This document shows, one piece after another, positions 25,791 to 34,740 of a DNA stretch of 64,000 nt. The notes beneath the pieces are model-generated. The model did not search any database. It saw only the letters and a list, made by a program, of their open reading frames with translations, and was not told where the DNA came from. The DNA lies in assembly GCF_014649875.1 (NCBI RefSeq), contig NZ_BMTW01000001.1:1054001-1118000 (forward strand). The letters are read 5' to 3'. Source of the DNA: Streptomyces rubiginosohelvolus (GTDB lineage: Bacteria > Actinomycetota > Actinomycetes > Streptomycetales > Streptomycetaceae). The position numbers and the translations under genes are program-made. Numbering within the stretch: position 1 is the stretch's first letter; the number at the start of each line of letters is the position of its first letter.

Positions 25791-27065
25791 ATGCACCCGG
25801 AACATCCAGGCGTGATTCTCCAGGGAGAGATCGTGGACATCCCGTACATCGTCATCGACCAGCTCACCCCCGACCAACAGCAGGTCTGGAAGACCTACTT
25901 CGGCGACGCCGACCGACCCCGCTACATCGAGGAAGGCATCTGGCGCCGTACGCAGGAGAAGGCCACGGCCGAACAGAGCGGCTGGACGGCCGCCGACGAC
26001 GCCCGGCGGCGGATCATCCACTACCGCTACCGGTACGGCCTGGTCCCCACCACCGCCGCGCCGGCCATCGGCCTGACCGACCTGTACCTCTACCACTCCG
26101 CCACCGCTCCAGCGGATGAGATCGACGCGCACCACGACGCCCTGTGGGACTCGCTCGCCGACGGCGGCTGGAAGGAGGCTCCTGGCGGATTCTTATGGAC
26201 ACGCCGGGATCTGAAATGCCGGATCACCGAGCACGACGCCCACCCCCAGGACGCGGCGGCGGGCCGTACCCTCCCCTCTGGCTACCGGAGCCTGGACGTG
26301 CAGATCGCCTCGGTGTCCTACGCACCACCGCCCGCTGTCCGGCAGCTGCCGTGGAACGTCCTCTCCACCGGGATCAGGTGCAAGGAGCGCCCCGGTACGC
26401 CGACCCGCGTCCCGGACCTGTCCGTCCTCGCGGACCTTTTGCCGTTCCAGGTGGAGATCGGCTGCGGTACGTCGGTCGAAGCGGGTATCCCACCCCTGCA
26501 CCGGCTCCACGAGATCTACCGGGTGACCGACCGCCAGGGCCACGAGCCTCGGGAACACCGCTTCACCCTCTCCCCGACAGCGGACACGCTCCTCCACGAG
26601 GTGCTGACGGAGCCGGAGGAGAAGGCGGCGGAATTCGTGGAGATGTTCCGCGCCTGCTTCCTGGCCGAACCGACTCCGGCCATGTGGGCGCTCAAGGAAC
26701 TGAAGGACGCCGGTCACCTCGTCGGCCCGGTCATCACCAACAACTTCGACGTGCTCGCGGCGCGCGCCGGGCTCGACGAGTGCTTCATGCGCCGCTACGA
26801 CCAGGCCGTACCCGACGTCGAGTGGGTGGACGGCGCCAAGGCCCTCCTCGTCGTCGGCCTGCACGCCGACCGTCGCAAGGTCCAGGCCCGCGCCCGCGCT
26901 CGCGGCATGCAGGTCGTCTACCTGGACCCGGAGGGCTTCTGGTGCGACGGCCAGTTCATGCCGTACCCGCTGGAAGGCCCCCAGGACGGCGACTTGGTGT
27001 GCCGGGCGACCGCCGCCGAGGCGCTGCCCGCCCTTGTCAACCTGCTCAAGCAGCAAGCTGGTTGA
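25791..27065 (+). CDS. Sir2-like domain protein with novel N-terminal half
   Basis: 424 residues from ATG at 25791. The C-terminal half resembles a Sir2 NAD-binding fold: a glycine loop IGCGTSVEAGIPPLHRL at about 223-239, ITNNFDVLAARAG at 315 (compare TQNID), and VVGLHADRRKVQARARARG near the end. The catalytic His of sirtuins is not evident (RRYDQ where HG is expected), so NAD may be bound or hydrolysed in a modified way. The N-terminal 210 residues, including two Trp-rich stretches (QQQVWKTYF, SGYRSLDVQ), are not recognised. Sir2-like domains are common NAD-depleting effectors in defence. It precedes UDP-glucose dehydrogenase and MazG-like genes. Confidence 0.65.
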   Translation: MHPEHPGVILQGEIVDIPYIVIDQLTPDQQQVWKTYFGDADRPRYIEEGIWRRTQEKATAEQSGWTAADDARRRIIHYRYRYGLVPTTAAPAIGLTDLYLYHSATAPADEIDAHHDALWDSLADGGWKEAPGGFLWTRRDLKCRITEHDAHPQDAAAGRTLPSGYRSLDVQIASVSYAPPPAVRQLPWNVLSTGIRCKERPGTPTRVPDLSVLADLLPFQVEIGCGTSVEAGIPPLHRLHEIYRVTDRQGHEPREHRFTLSPTADTLLHEVLTEPEEKAAEFVEMFRACFLAEPTPAMWALKELKDAGHLVGPVITNNFDVLAARAGLDECFMRRYDQAVPDVEWVDGAKALLVVGLHADRRKVQARARARGMQVVYLDPEGFWCDGQFMPYPLEGPQDGDLVCRATAAEALPALVNLLKQQAG

Positions 27066-27171
27066 TCCACCTGCACGAAGAGGTCCGCGCCGGGTGTTGG
27101 CGCTAGCGTGACGCACCCGGCCGGCCCGGACTCCCCTGGGCGGGCGAGGGACAAGGAAAGGAGCGTCGCCC

Positions 27172-28494
27172 ATGCGCGTATCCGTCATCGGCTGCGGTCA
27201 CCTGGGCATTCCCCACGCCGCTGCCATGGCCGAGATCGGCCACGAGGTCATCGGAGTGGACCTGGACCGGGCGAAGATCGACCGCCTCAACACCGGTGAG
27301 TGCCCCATCTACGAGGACGGCCTGCCCGAACTCCTCAGCACCCACACCGCAACCGGACGCCTGCGGTTCACCACCAGCCTGGCAGAGGCGGCCGAGTTCG
27401 CGGACATCCACTTCCTGGCCGTGGGCACGCCGATCGACGCGGACGGGCGGAGCTACGACACCGGACAGGTCTTCGGCGCCGCCCGCGCCCTCGCTCCGCA
27501 CCTGACCCGCCCGACCGTCATCGTCGGCAAGTCCACGGTCACCGTCGGCACCTCCCGCGACCTCGGTGCTCTGCTCGCCCGCCTCTCCCCGGCCGGTGAG
27601 GACGTGGAGGTCGTCTGGAACCCCGAGTTCCTGCGCGAGGGCCACGCCATCGACGACACCCTTCGCCCCGACCGGATCGTCGTGGGCGTGCCGTCGGCTC
27701 GCGCCGAGGACGCGGTGCGCGAGGTCTACGCACCCCTCCTGGCGAACGGCATCCCGCTGTTCGTGACCGACCCCGCAACCGCCGAACTCATCAAGGGCGC
27801 TGCCAACGCCTACCTCGGCATGAAGATCTCCTTCATCAACGGCGTCGCCGACATGTGCGCCGCCGCCGGAGCCGACGTCCAGCAGCTCACCGAGGCCATC
27901 GGCCTGGACCCCCGCATCGGCCGCGGCGGCCTGAACGCCGGACCCGGCTACGGCGGCGGCTGCCTCCCCAAGGACGTCCACGCCTTCACCGCCTCCGCCC
28001 ACACCCTGGGCGCCAACGAGGCAGCGACCATGCTGCGGGCGGCGGAGGAGGTCAACGAGTCCCGACCCGCCGCCGCGCTGAGGCTCATCGAGCAGACGCT
28101 CGGCCGACCCATCGAGGGCGTACGCATCACCGTCTGGGGCGCTTCTTTCAAGGCCGGTACCGACGACGTCCGCGAATCCCCGGCCCTGGCGATCGCCGCG
28201 CTCATGCACCAGCGCGGCGCGACCGTCACCGTCCACGACCCGCACGCCGTGCCCACAGCACTGCGCCGCCACCCCGAACTCGACTACTGCGAAAGCCTCG
28301 AAGACTCCCTCGCGGCAGCCGAGCTGATCGTCCTGGCCACCGAATGGCCTCACTTCCGCGAGGCCGACCCCAAGGCCCTCGCCACACTGGTCGCGGACCA
28401 GGTCCTCGTCGACCTCCGCAACCTCATCGACGCCGATGCCTGGCGCATGGCCGGATGGACCGTACGCCAGCTCGGACGACCCGCACAGGAATAG
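27172..28494 (+). CDS. UDP-glucose/GDP-mannose dehydrogenase family protein
   Basis: 440 residues with a strong RBS (AAGGAG). The N-terminal Rossmann domain is VSVIGCGHLGIPHAAAMAEIG. The central dimerisation helix region contains VWNPEFLREGHAIDD and ELIKGAANAYLGMKISFIN. The catalytic Cys is in GPGYGGGCLPKDVHAF, and the C-terminal UDP-binding domain has ITVWGASFKAGTDDVRESPAL. It oxidises a nucleotide sugar twice to the uronate using NAD. In this setting no glycosyltransferase is adjacent, so the pathway is unclear. It may be cargo that works with the neighbouring Sir2-like and MazG-like genes. Confidence 0.9.
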   Translation: MRVSVIGCGHLGIPHAAAMAEIGHEVIGVDLDRAKIDRLNTGECPIYEDGLPELLSTHTATGRLRFTTSLAEAAEFADIHFLAVGTPIDADGRSYDTGQVFGAARALAPHLTRPTVIVGKSTVTVGTSRDLGALLARLSPAGEDVEVVWNPEFLREGHAIDDTLRPDRIVVGVPSARAEDAVREVYAPLLANGIPLFVTDPATAELIKGAANAYLGMKISFINGVADMCAAAGADVQQLTEAIGLDPRIGRGGLNAGPGYGGGCLPKDVHAFTASAHTLGANEAATMLRAAEEVNESRPAAALRLIEQTLGRPIEGVRITVWGASFKAGTDDVRESPALAIAALMHQRGATVTVHDPHAVPTALRRHPELDYCESLEDSLAAAELIVLATEWPHFREADPKALATLVADQVLVDLRNLIDADAWRMAGWTVRQLGRPAQE

Positions 28495-28520
28495 CCGAAC
28501 CCATCGATCGGAGGTCCGAC

Positions 28521-28850
28521 GTGGACACCCTGTGGGACAACATCGAGAAGCTCTCCGCCGTCTGCCGAGCAGCTGGCGCCCACCTCCCCGACGAGGAGCT
28601 CAAGGCCCTCCAGGTCGGCAAGGTCGCCGAGGAAGCCGGCGAGGCGATGCACGCCCTCCACGGCCTGAAGGGGCTCACCACCTGCGGCGACGACCACACC
28701 TGGTCCGAGGTCCAGAACGACCTGGTCGGAGCCGTCATCGCCGCCCTGCTGGCGATGCACTACATCGACCCCACGGGCGCCCGCGCCACCTTCGACGAGA
28801 TCCTCCACCGCCGAACGCGCAGGGGGCACGAGGCCGCTGCGGCGGCCTGA
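28521..28850 (+). CDS. MazG-like nucleotide pyrophosphohydrolase
   Basis: 109 residues from GTG at 28521, RBS GGAGG six bases upstream. The all-alpha NTP pyrophosphatase motif is KVAEEAGEAMHALHGLKG with a later Asp helix (VQNDLVGAVIAALLAMHYID), matching the EExxE...D metal site of MazG-like proteins. These hydrolyse (d)NTPs or modified nucleotides to monophosphates. It starts 26 bp after the UDP-glucose dehydrogenase gene, so it is in the same operon. Confidence 0.8.
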   Translation: MDTLWDNIEKLSAVCRAAGAHLPDEELKALQVGKVAEEAGEAMHALHGLKGLTTCGDDHTWSEVQNDLVGAVIAALLAMHYIDPTGARATFDEILHRRTRRGHEAAAAA

Positions 28851-29006
28851 CGGCCTTCGGACGTGGCCGTCGACCGCTCCAGGTGAGCGAAGTCGACGGC
28901 CTCGCCCGACACAAGCTGCAGCACGCTTCTTTCCCCAACAGGGCCCGGAGAGTGCGCCAATAACTCTATGATGTGGCGATTCCCACGTTCGGGACGAGGG
29001 GGAGCA

Positions 29007-29369
29007 ATGTTCGGGACGACCAAGGTCACGGCTACAGGTGAGGACGTCTTCGTGGAGGGGCTCGACGTGCTGGTGTCCATCGACGACAACGAAACCCCTG
29101 CCAGATCCGGGGAAATGGGCATCTTCGGGCGTCGGACCGAGGAACCCTCGGTCCGACGGATCCCCGCTGGCGTTCTGCGTGAAAATCTCCAGCAGACCGT
29201 AGACACCTTGCAACAGGTACTTGCAGGTATCAGTTCGCCCGAGAACGGCATGCGGTTGCAGCAGGCACAGGTTTCCTTCGAAGTCACCGCGACTGGAGGA
29301 ATCGCCATAGTGGGAACGTCGGCCCAAGTGGGCGCCAAGGGAGCCATCACGCTGACCTTCGGTCTCTGA
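29007..29369 (+). CDS. Pepco-like small protein of a peptidase conflict system
   Basis: 120 residues from ATG at 29007 (RBS GGGGGAG). A predicted beta/alpha domain: VTATGEDVFVEGLDVLVSID, then PAGVLRENLQQTVDTLQQVL and a C-terminal beta unit VSFEVTATGGIAIVGTSAQV ending GAITLTFGL. This layout resembles the Pepco/Trypco group of small domains known from comparative genomics to co-occur with peptidase effectors (from memory, not searched). It lies 16 bp upstream of the caspase-Hsp90 gene and is almost certainly cotranscribed. It may act as sensor, substrate or scaffold of the peptidase. Confidence 0.65.
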   Translation: MFGTTKVTATGEDVFVEGLDVLVSIDDNETPARSGEMGIFGRRTEEPSVRRIPAGVLRENLQQTVDTLQQVLAGISSPENGMRLQQAQVSFEVTATGGIAIVGTSAQVGAKGAITLTFGL

Positions 29370-29385
29370 CCCATCGGAGACCACC

Positions 29386-32300
29386 ATGAATGGCTCCTAC
29401 CGCGCCCTATTAATCGGTGTGCCGACCTACCTCGACTCCCATATTGACCCTCTGCCCTTCGTCACGGATGACATCACTGAGCTGTCGGATGCACTGTCCG
29501 CCATCGGGTACGACGTGCACACCCATGACTTCTCAGAGACTGATCGGGAGAGCATCGACTACACCATCGAAACCTTCTTCCAAGGCGCTACTCAGGGCGA
29601 GACGCTGCTCCTCTACCTCAGTGGCCACGGGATCCACCACGACGGCAAGGACTACCTCGTCCCTAAGGGCGCTCGGACGACCTCCCACGATTTCCGCGGC
29701 AAATGCCTTTCGCTCGACTTCAGCGGCTACGTTGAGCGCAGCGAGGCTGGCGACGTGGTCGTGTTCGTGGATGCCTGCCGTGAGGGCATCACCCTCAGAG
29801 AGATGTCTGTCGGCAACGCCATCGGCTGGTCCGACATGAGAGTCGTACGCGCTGGCACGCGCCACTACAGCCACGTATACGCATGCTCGCCCGGGGAGCG
29901 CGCGCGCTACACCCGTGCGGGAAACAGCACCTTCAGCATTTTCTCCCGCGCTCTCAGCACTGTCGTGGCGGATGAGGCAGGCGCAAGCACGCTCCGCGAA
30001 CTCAAGGAACAGTTGCAGAGCGCGACAGACGCACTTACCGCCGAACACAAACTGCCTCGTCAGCAGATCAGGGTACGTACTGAGACGGAGACCGACGACT
30101 TCGCCGTATTCGTCCGGCCTGACCGCTCCGCACTCAAGGCCGGTGGGGAGCACCCGTGGGTAACCGCGGCCCGCGACCACCCGGCGTGGAAGCAGATCGG
30201 CGACGCCCCCGGTGCCGAGGCCATGCGCGTGGCGGCCGAGGCACTCGTCGCCCAGATCGCTCCGCGCGCTACGCGGGACGAGACGGCACTGGTCGACGAC
30301 CCCTGGCGACCCGTCGACTTTGCCGAGCGGATGACCGGCGCCGTCGGCTGGTTGCTGTCGAAGGCACTCAACCCGGAGAAGCTGGATCTCTCCCCTGCCG
30401 AGGCCGCCCTCTTAGTCGCCGTGCCATACCTCTACGTTTCATGCGCGAACCGCGCCGCAGTCCAGGCACTGGAGGTCCAGCCAACCAACCTCGGTCAGTT
30501 ACCCAATCCAAGTCCCTCCCGAAGAAGCTATGAGCAATACTTCAACAATCGGGATCGGCTCGTACGCCGCGCGGAACTCGTCGAAAGGTCGGCTGCCAAG
30601 GACAGCTATTCGGCCAGCATCGCTTGGTGGCTGTTCCGCCGCTGGCTGACGACCAAGCCCGGCGGATTCCAGGACAAGATCCTCACCGATCTGATCGGCT
30701 CCGTGGAAAGCTTGCTGGAAGAAGTGCCCGCCGAAGCAGACCGCAAGCTTGTTGCCGAGTTGTTCGAGCTGAATACTCTGCCGATGCTGCTGCGCTCGCT
30801 GCGCACTTCATTCGACACCACAACTATTCGGCCCAAACGCCAACTGGCGGGGGGTGCCGAGGTCGAGCAGCACGTACGCGAGCAACTGATGGTCGTCCTG
30901 GTGACGGTGGCGCATCACCTCGCAATGGACCCAATCCTGCTGTCCGACGTCGTCGTGGAGCACCTGGGCATCAACTACTCCGTGCGAATGGACCAGCTAC
31001 ACCGAACGATTCAGACGGCCCGGTGGGACCAGCACGGTCGCACCCGTGTCCTCAACGTCACCTGCCACCATCCGGCGATAGGCCTAGCTCTCCAGCAGCA
31101 AGCATCGGCCCTGGATGCGCTGCTCGGAACGGTCGATATCCAGGCCGGCGGTGAACCACAGATGGAGCCGTTGCAGGACCTGCCAGCGCACGCCACGGCC
31201 GACCAGGTGAGGCCGGCTCTCACTGCCGATGGAAAACTGGCGTATGAGACAACGGACCTACGGTTCCGTCTCGCCGACGACCGCATCCAAAAGCTCCTCA
31301 TGGGCGAGCAATTATACGGAGATCCGGGGCTGGCTATTCGAGAGCTCTATCAGAACGCCCTGGATGCCTGTCGCTACCGAGGGGCCCGCACCCAGTATCT
31401 ACGGTCGCGGCACTCCGGTGTCGCCCACTGGTCAGGGAGCATCAAATTCAAGCAAGATGTGGATGAGCACGGCCGCGCTTATATCGAATGTATCGATAAC
31501 GGCATCGGCATGGGGGAACGTGAACTCCGCGAAGTCTTCGCCCACGCCGGTATGCGCTTCGCTGATCTACCCGAGTACCTCGATGAACAGGCCGAATGGC
31601 GCTCGGCGAACATCGAACTACATCCCAACAGTCGATTCGGCATTGGCGTGCTCAGCTACTTCATGATCGCTGACGACGTCTCGGTCACCACCTGCCGCCT
31701 GGACCGCCAAGGTCACCCGGGACAGCGCTTGCAAGTCGATATTGCCGGACCCGGGTCCCTGTTCCACATTCAAGATCTGGGGCGGGGGTATGAGGCGGGC
31801 ACGACCGTGCGCCTGTATCCACGCTCTTCCGGCAGCCTTCCCTCGTGTACAGACCTGTTGCGACGTCTGCTGTGGGTCTCCGAGTACTCGGTGGTAGCGC
31901 AGGACACGGAGACCCGATTCGAGTGGGAACCGAATGTTCTGTCGCCCATGGCCCCGATGGGTGCGGGAGACCCGCATGTCCGCAACACGTTACGCGCCGA
32001 CGACATCGCGGTCGATGGCACAACCCGGTCAGATGTCTGGTGGACGAGCGACAGCGGCGGTGTCCTTGCGGACGGTGTGTGGATCGGCGTCCCACTGTTC
32101 GGAGCTGTCGTCAACCTCACTGGAAGGCACGTACCACAGCTGACCGTCGACCGCAGGCGCACGTTGGCCTTGGACGAGAGCCATGTCACTCAGCGAATGC
32201 GGGAGGAGATTCCGACGCTGCTGCGGGAGGACAGCACCGTCTTTGGCCTCAGCTGGTTGTCAGAATTAGTCACCCACCATCCCGCACTAGCGGACGAAAT

Positions 32301-34137
32301 ATCCAAGGCGGCGATGGACCGCCGGTACAGCCCCTGGGCGGCAGGCGGGCTGGAGCTAGACATCACCACATCGGGGTGCTTCTCGATCGACTCGGAGATC
32401 ATGAGCGGGGAATACCTGATTAGCCAGTACACCAGGAGAGTTGCATCCGTGGTCACGTGGCGGGCCAAGGCCGCAGCGGCCGCCGGAGCATTCCCCGGAG
32501 TGAAACTCGCCGACCCCGATTCGGTAGTACCCGCAAGGCCCACCGACATCGGTCTGCTCAGGGAGTCGGTAGTCGAGGGTGATCTCACGGAAAGGTTCAG
32601 TTCGCAGAGGCTCTATGCGGAGGAGTGGCTGCAGCGCGAAAGCCCGGTACGTCTGGGTCATGTATTGGAGTTCGCGCGCTCGGTTGGGTGCACTCCGAGA
32701 GAGACAGCAGACAGGCTCATGGCACTCGGCTTCAGGCTTGAGGACAATGCAGTGCTGCCCGAGACGGCCGCGGTTGATGACCTGGTCATGCTCAGCCGGG
32801 ACCTTGACCGGATCTCACCATGGCTGGATGCGGCCGCCCCTGTTCCGATGGGGCACGTGATGGCAGCTGCCGAACGAACGAAACGCAACCCGTCCGAGGT
32901 GGCAGCTCGGCTCGCCGAACTCGGGCTGAAACTCGTCGAGGGAACGATATTGCCGGAAACCGTCGAACGCTATGACGAGGCCCTGCTCGCCCGGCCAACT
33001 CAAACTGGGGAGCGACGATGGTTGGATTCAGCCGTTCCTATTCCGCTGGGGCATGTGCTGGCGGTAGCCGAGCAGACAGATCGTCGCCCGGCGGAGGTGG
33101 AAGCCAGGCTCACGGAACTCGGACTACGGCTGGAGGATGGGGCCGCGGTACCCGCTGTCGTGGAACCCGACGACCTAATCATCCTGAGTCATGGACTGCA
33201 CAAGAGCTCTCCGTGGTGGAAAATCAGTCGTCCAGTGCCGTCGGCACACGTAGTGGTAGCCGCCCATGTCGTGGACCGGTCGCCTCAGGAGGTGTCGTCC
33301 CGACTCGTACAACTTGGCCTGCGCCTGCATGAGGAGGCTGTGCTGCCCCCAACAGTGACACCTGCAGATCTCACCCTGCTCACCGCGGGCACCGAGCAGC
33401 GGAGGAAGGAATGGCTGAATTTCGAGAAGCCAGTCCCGCTGGGCCACGTACTGGCGGTGGCCGAACAAATGAAGATTTGTCCAGCGGAGGCAGCAGCCAG
33501 ACTCGTGGAACTCGGCCTGCGCCTTTTCACGGGTGTCGTGCTGCCTGAGGTCATCCACTTCAACGACCTCGTGATCCTCCGCGACGGGCAGAGCCGGAGG
33601 AAGCGGTGGCTGGATGAGGCGAACCCGGTCCCCATGGGCCATGTGCTGGCCGTGGCCGAGCGGACGAAGCTTCGTCCAGCGGAGGTAGCGTCCAGGTTGA
33701 TGGAGTTCGGTCTATGTCTCGCAGAGGGGACGGTACTTCCCGAAAATGCGGAGGTGGATGATCCGGCCATCCTCAGCGTTAACCACGATCGAGTTGCGCC
33801 GTGGCTGGACAAGTCAGCGCCGATACCAATGAGCCATGTGCTGAGTGCGGCGGACCGGCTGGGGCGCCGTCCCGCAGAGGTGGCAGCCAGACTGGTAACA
33901 CTCGGATTGCAGGTGGCGACGGACGGAGCACTACAGCTAGGGAAGATTGAGCTTGAGGATCTCCGGATGTTCGGTGAGCACGCATTCGTGGACGAGCGGA
34001 GCACAAGGACGCCGATCCAACTAGGCCAGGTATTTGAGAGTGCCGTTTTAACTGGCCGCCCCCTGCCGGAGGTGGCCCATCGCTTGAGTGAAATCGGATT
34101 CACCTTGGCCGACGATGCGATCTACACCCACGATTAG
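29386..34137 (+). CDS. Caspase-like peptidase / Hsp90-type ATPase / wHTH-repeat protein
   Basis: 1583 residues. At 1-240 is a caspase-fold peptidase with catalytic His81 (LYLSGHGIHH) and Cys131 (VFVDACREG). At about 250-620 is a helical region that resembles an inactive HD-type domain found before Hsp90 domains. At about 630-860 is a GHKL ATPase of Hsp90 type: N box IRELYQNALDAC (E653/N657), CIDNGIGMG (D704), SRFGIGVLSYF (G752) and GTTV (805-808). A further Hsp90-like middle part follows to about 1080. At about 1086-1583 are eight tandem ~66-residue winged-helix-like repeats. This fits a large multi-domain immune switch in which the ATPase/repeat part gates the peptidase. Codon use has more AT than neighbours, suggesting recent transfer. 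RBS GGAG, 6 nt. Confidence 0.85.
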   Translation: MNGSYRALLIGVPTYLDSHIDPLPFVTDDITELSDALSAIGYDVHTHDFSETDRESIDYTIETFFQGATQGETLLLYLSGHGIHHDGKDYLVPKGARTTSHDFRGKCLSLDFSGYVERSEAGDVVVFVDACREGITLREMSVGNAIGWSDMRVVRAGTRHYSHVYACSPGERARYTRAGNSTFSIFSRALSTVVADEAGASTLRELKEQLQSATDALTAEHKLPRQQIRVRTETETDDFAVFVRPDRSALKAGGEHPWVTAARDHPAWKQIGDAPGAEAMRVAAEALVAQIAPRATRDETALVDDPWRPVDFAERMTGAVGWLLSKALNPEKLDLSPAEAALLVAVPYLYVSCANRAAVQALEVQPTNLGQLPNPSPSRRSYEQYFNNRDRLVRRAELVERSAAKDSYSASIAWWLFRRWLTTKPGGFQDKILTDLIGSVESLLEEVPAEADRKLVAELFELNTLPMLLRSLRTSFDTTTIRPKRQLAGGAEVEQHVREQLMVVLVTVAHHLAMDPILLSDVVVEHLGINYSVRMDQLHRTIQTARWDQHGRTRVLNVTCHHPAIGLALQQQASALDALLGTVDIQAGGEPQMEPLQDLPAHATADQVRPALTADGKLAYETTDLRFRLADDRIQKLLMGEQLYGDPGLAIRELYQNALDACRYRGARTQYLRSRHSGVAHWSGSIKFKQDVDEHGRAYIECIDNGIGMGERELREVFAHAGMRFADLPEYLDEQAEWRSANIELHPNSRFGIGVLSYFMIADDVSVTTCRLDRQGHPGQRLQVDIAGPGSLFHIQDLGRGYEAGTTVRLYPRSSGSLPSCTDLLRRLLWVSEYSVVAQDTETRFEWEPNVLSPMAPMGAGDPHVRNTLRADDIAVDGTTRSDVWWTSDSGGVLADGVWIGVPLFGAVVNLTGRHVPQLTVDRRRTLALDESHVTQRMREEIPTLLREDSTVFGLSWLSELVTHHPALADEISKAAMDRRYSPWAAGGLELDITTSGCFSIDSEIMSGEYLISQYTRRVASVVTWRAKAAAAAGAFPGVKLADPDSVVPARPTDIGLLRESVVEGDLTERFSSQRLYAEEWLQRESPVRLGHVLEFARSVGCTPRETADRLMALGFRLEDNAVLPETAAVDDLVMLSRDLDRISPWLDAAAPVPMGHVMAAAERTKRNPSEVAARLAELGLKLVEGTILPETVERYDEALLARPTQTGERRWLDSAVPIPLGHVLAVAEQTDRRPAEVEARLTELGLRLEDGAAVPAVVEPDDLIILSHGLHKSSPWWKISRPVPSAHVVVAAHVVDRSPQEVSSRLVQLGLRLHEEAVLPPTVTPADLTLLTAGTEQRRKEWLNFEKPVPLGHVLAVAEQMKICPAEAAARLVELGLRLFTGVVLPEVIHFNDLVILRDGQSRRKRWLDEANPVPMGHVLAVAERTKLRPAEVASRLMEFGLCLAEGTVLPENAEVDDPAILSVNHDRVAPWLDKSAPIPMSHVLSAADRLGRRPAEVAARLVTLGLQVATDGALQLGKIELEDLRMFGEHAFVDERSTRTPIQLGQVFESAVLTGRPLPEVAHRLSEIGFTLADDAIYTHD
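32641..34137 (+). repeat. Eight in-frame wHTH-like protein repeats
   Basis: Each unit of about 66 residues has the pattern P-hydrophobic-x-GHVLAVAE-x-x-x-x-x-PAEVAARL-x-ELGLRL-x-x-x-x-x-LP, a three-helix plus wing layout. Units start near protein residues 1086, 1150, 1215, 1281, 1347, 1411, 1476 and 1541. Units 2, 5 and 6 are most alike. The last unit is diverged and ends the protein. Confidence 0.8.
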
Positions 34138-34334
34138 CTTCGGTGCGAGTGACTCAGCGGTTCTCTGTGGTGCTCTTAATTCCGCGCACTCTTCGACTGC
34201 GAACTCGCCAGGAACCTGATCGGCGTACAGGCTGCTGCGAAACATTGGAGACTATATATCGCACTCGAAAGCTCGGTCGGCACCAAGTATGCGACTCCTT
34301 AGACCTGAGCGAGCTCCAAGCGCGACCGATGGGA

Positions 34335-34473
34335 ACCGCTGGATCGACGACACAGAATTCGCCGCCTACGGACTCGACGAATAAACCATCACCGGCTACG
34401 TCAGTGGGCACAGGCATGGGCCACCGACATCAGCGAACGGCTCCAAGAGCTGGAGACTCCGCACGAAAACTGA
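34335..34473 (+). pseudogene. Frameshifted C-terminal remnant of a small gene
   Basis: The stretch reads RWIDDTEFAAYGLDE then a stop. In the next frame, WAQAWATDISERLQELE continues to PHEN and a stop at 34473. The two pieces look like one coding sequence broken by a frameshift and a nonsense change. No start is identifiable. It stands where the other units carry their PIN toxin gene, about 190 bp before att. Confidence 0.4.
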
Positions 34474-34537
34474 TGGCCGCATGGAAGCTGGACGCGCTCA
34501 GCACGATGCACGCCAAGCCACTCGGACCACGCCAGCC

Positions 34538-34601
34538 GTGCCCCATCCGTGCCCAGCAGAGCGGACAACGGGGGTCAGGTACAGCCTCCAGAGACCATGG
34601 C
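34538..34601 (+). repeat. Arm-type repeat before att 2
   Basis: About 64 bp, opening GTGCCC-N5-GTGCCC and continuing to a CCAGAGACCATGGC end. Near copies lie at 36636, 42696 and 44622, and a decayed one near 43558, each 90-155 bp before an att core. Likely integrase/excisionase arm sites. Confidence 0.6.
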
Positions 34602-34664
34602 GCCCCCAGCTTCCCCGCAGAAAACCGCAGTTCAGAGCCCTTCCGGAGACTCGAGCACCGCTGA

Positions 34665-34709
34665 TTCCCAAGCTCAGAGCGCGAGTTCGATTCTCGTCAC
34701 CCGCTCCAC
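34665..34709 (+). repeat. att repeat 2 (right end of the main element)
   Basis: Exact 45-bp copy of the tRNA-Gly 3' part, followed by a terminator hairpin at 34714-34740. The tRNA 5' half is absent, so this is an attachment site, not a tRNA. Confidence 0.93.
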
Positions 34710-34740
34710 GAAAAAGCCCCAGGCCAGCGGCCGGGGGCTT

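Larger units (their letters stand above)
12299..34709. mobile_element. Integrative mobilizable element at tRNA-Gly
   Basis: Bounded by exact 45-bp att copies at 12299 and 34665. It contains a tyrosine integrase, an excisionase, XRE regulators, a DUF3631 ATPase, a DUF2637 membrane protein, MobC and a relaxase. The other genes are cargo: a CBASS-like locus, a Sir2-like/UDP-glucose dehydrogenase/MazG-like set, and a caspase-Hsp90 system. No TraB/FtsK-type DNA translocase is seen, so it looks mobilizable by relaxase rather than a self-transmissible actinomycete ICE. Unusually, about 3 kb of CBASS genes separate attL from the integrase, which normally sits beside it. Confidence 0.85.

Noticed and set aside
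28968-29006. Earlier ATG start of the Pepco-like gene at 28968
   Set aside because: The extra 13 residues (MMWRFPRSGRGGA) are basic and lack support, and the GGGGGAG binding site fits the ATG at 29007.
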